A stretch of DNA of 35,494 nt from Woeseiaceae bacterium (GTDB taxonomy: Bacteria > Pseudomonadota > Gammaproteobacteria > Steroidobacterales > Woeseiaceae), in contig JANQGP010000406.1 in NCBI GenBank assembly GCA_028277265.1, forward strand, positions 1 to 35,494. Direction: 5' to 3'. The notes below the pieces were generated by a model. It did not search any database, had not been told where the DNA came from, and worked only from the letters and a program-made list of their open reading frames with translations. How positions within the stretch are numbered: the first letter of the stretch is position 1; each line of letters starts with the position of its first letter. The translations under genes were made by a program, and so were the position numbers. Shown piece after piece: positions 31,994 to 35,494 of this stretch.

Positions 31994-35494
<3,501 letters not shown>

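Overview
This window is a GC-rich stretch of chromosome from a gammaproteobacterium. The ribosomal-protein order (spc and alpha operons, as in E. coli), SlyX, Uup, FadH, a PepQ-type prolidase and a DUF4404 protein all fit that class. An unclassified Woeseiaceae-, Steroidobacter- or Xanthomonadales-like lineage is plausible, but this is inference. No tRNA, rRNA, CRISPR array, transposase or phage gene was seen.

Layout. (1) 5-6928: the end of the spc operon (rpsH-rplF-rplR-rpsE-rpmD-rplO-secY-rpmJ) and the complete alpha operon (rpsM-rpsK-rpsD-rpoA-rplQ), closed by an intrinsic terminator. (2) 6.9-12.5 kb: an RssA-like patatin hydrolase, a small acidic protein behind a consensus CRP-type site, a short-chain dehydrogenase, then minus-strand genes for an exported TPR-like protein, a LysR-type regulator and a PepQ prolidase. 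Two near-identical copies of a ~95-bp terminator-bearing element lie in this part. (3) 12.6-20.3 kb: a plus-strand run of housekeeping and small accessory genes: gamma-glutamyltransferase, trpS, DUF4404, two VOC proteins, a 36-aa membrane peptide, a PH-like protein, a GNAT, a VIT1/CCC1-like protein, a cupin remnant, upp, DUF1801 and a TerB-like protein. The TerB-like gene runs 127 bp into the convergent uup. (4) 20.2-31.1 kb: uup, slyX, a compact three-gene membrane/secretion cassette (a 1349-aa multi-module inner-membrane protein, a DUF2238/YjdF protein, a secreted alpha/beta hydrolase), a lipoprotein oligopeptidase B, and a coupled DUF393-DUF4166 pair. (5) 31.2-35.5 kb: a DUF2089 regulator and a membrane partner behind an AT-rich palindrome, then minus-strand fadH overlapping the 3' end of uvrA, which runs off the window.

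How it works together. The first 7 kb is translation, SecYEG export and the RNA polymerase alpha subunit. The rest is a long interval between rplQ and uvrA, which I recall lying much closer together in some other gammaproteobacteria. It is filled with small, tightly packed genes for peptide and glutathione turnover (PepQ, GGT, oligopeptidase B), pyrimidine salvage (upp), lipid metabolism (patatin, lipase, FadH) and many uncharacterised families.

The most interesting signals are regulatory or architectural: four genes whose -10 box sits exactly where it would make the mRNA leaderless; a consensus CRP site with a well-placed -10 in front of a frame with no conventional start near its Shine-Dalgarno; a duplicated C-rich terminator/sRNA-like element; a repeated-module giant membrane protein carrying a TonB-receptor-type EEIVVTGS motif; and a perfect 13-bp-arm palindrome over the DUF2089 promoter.
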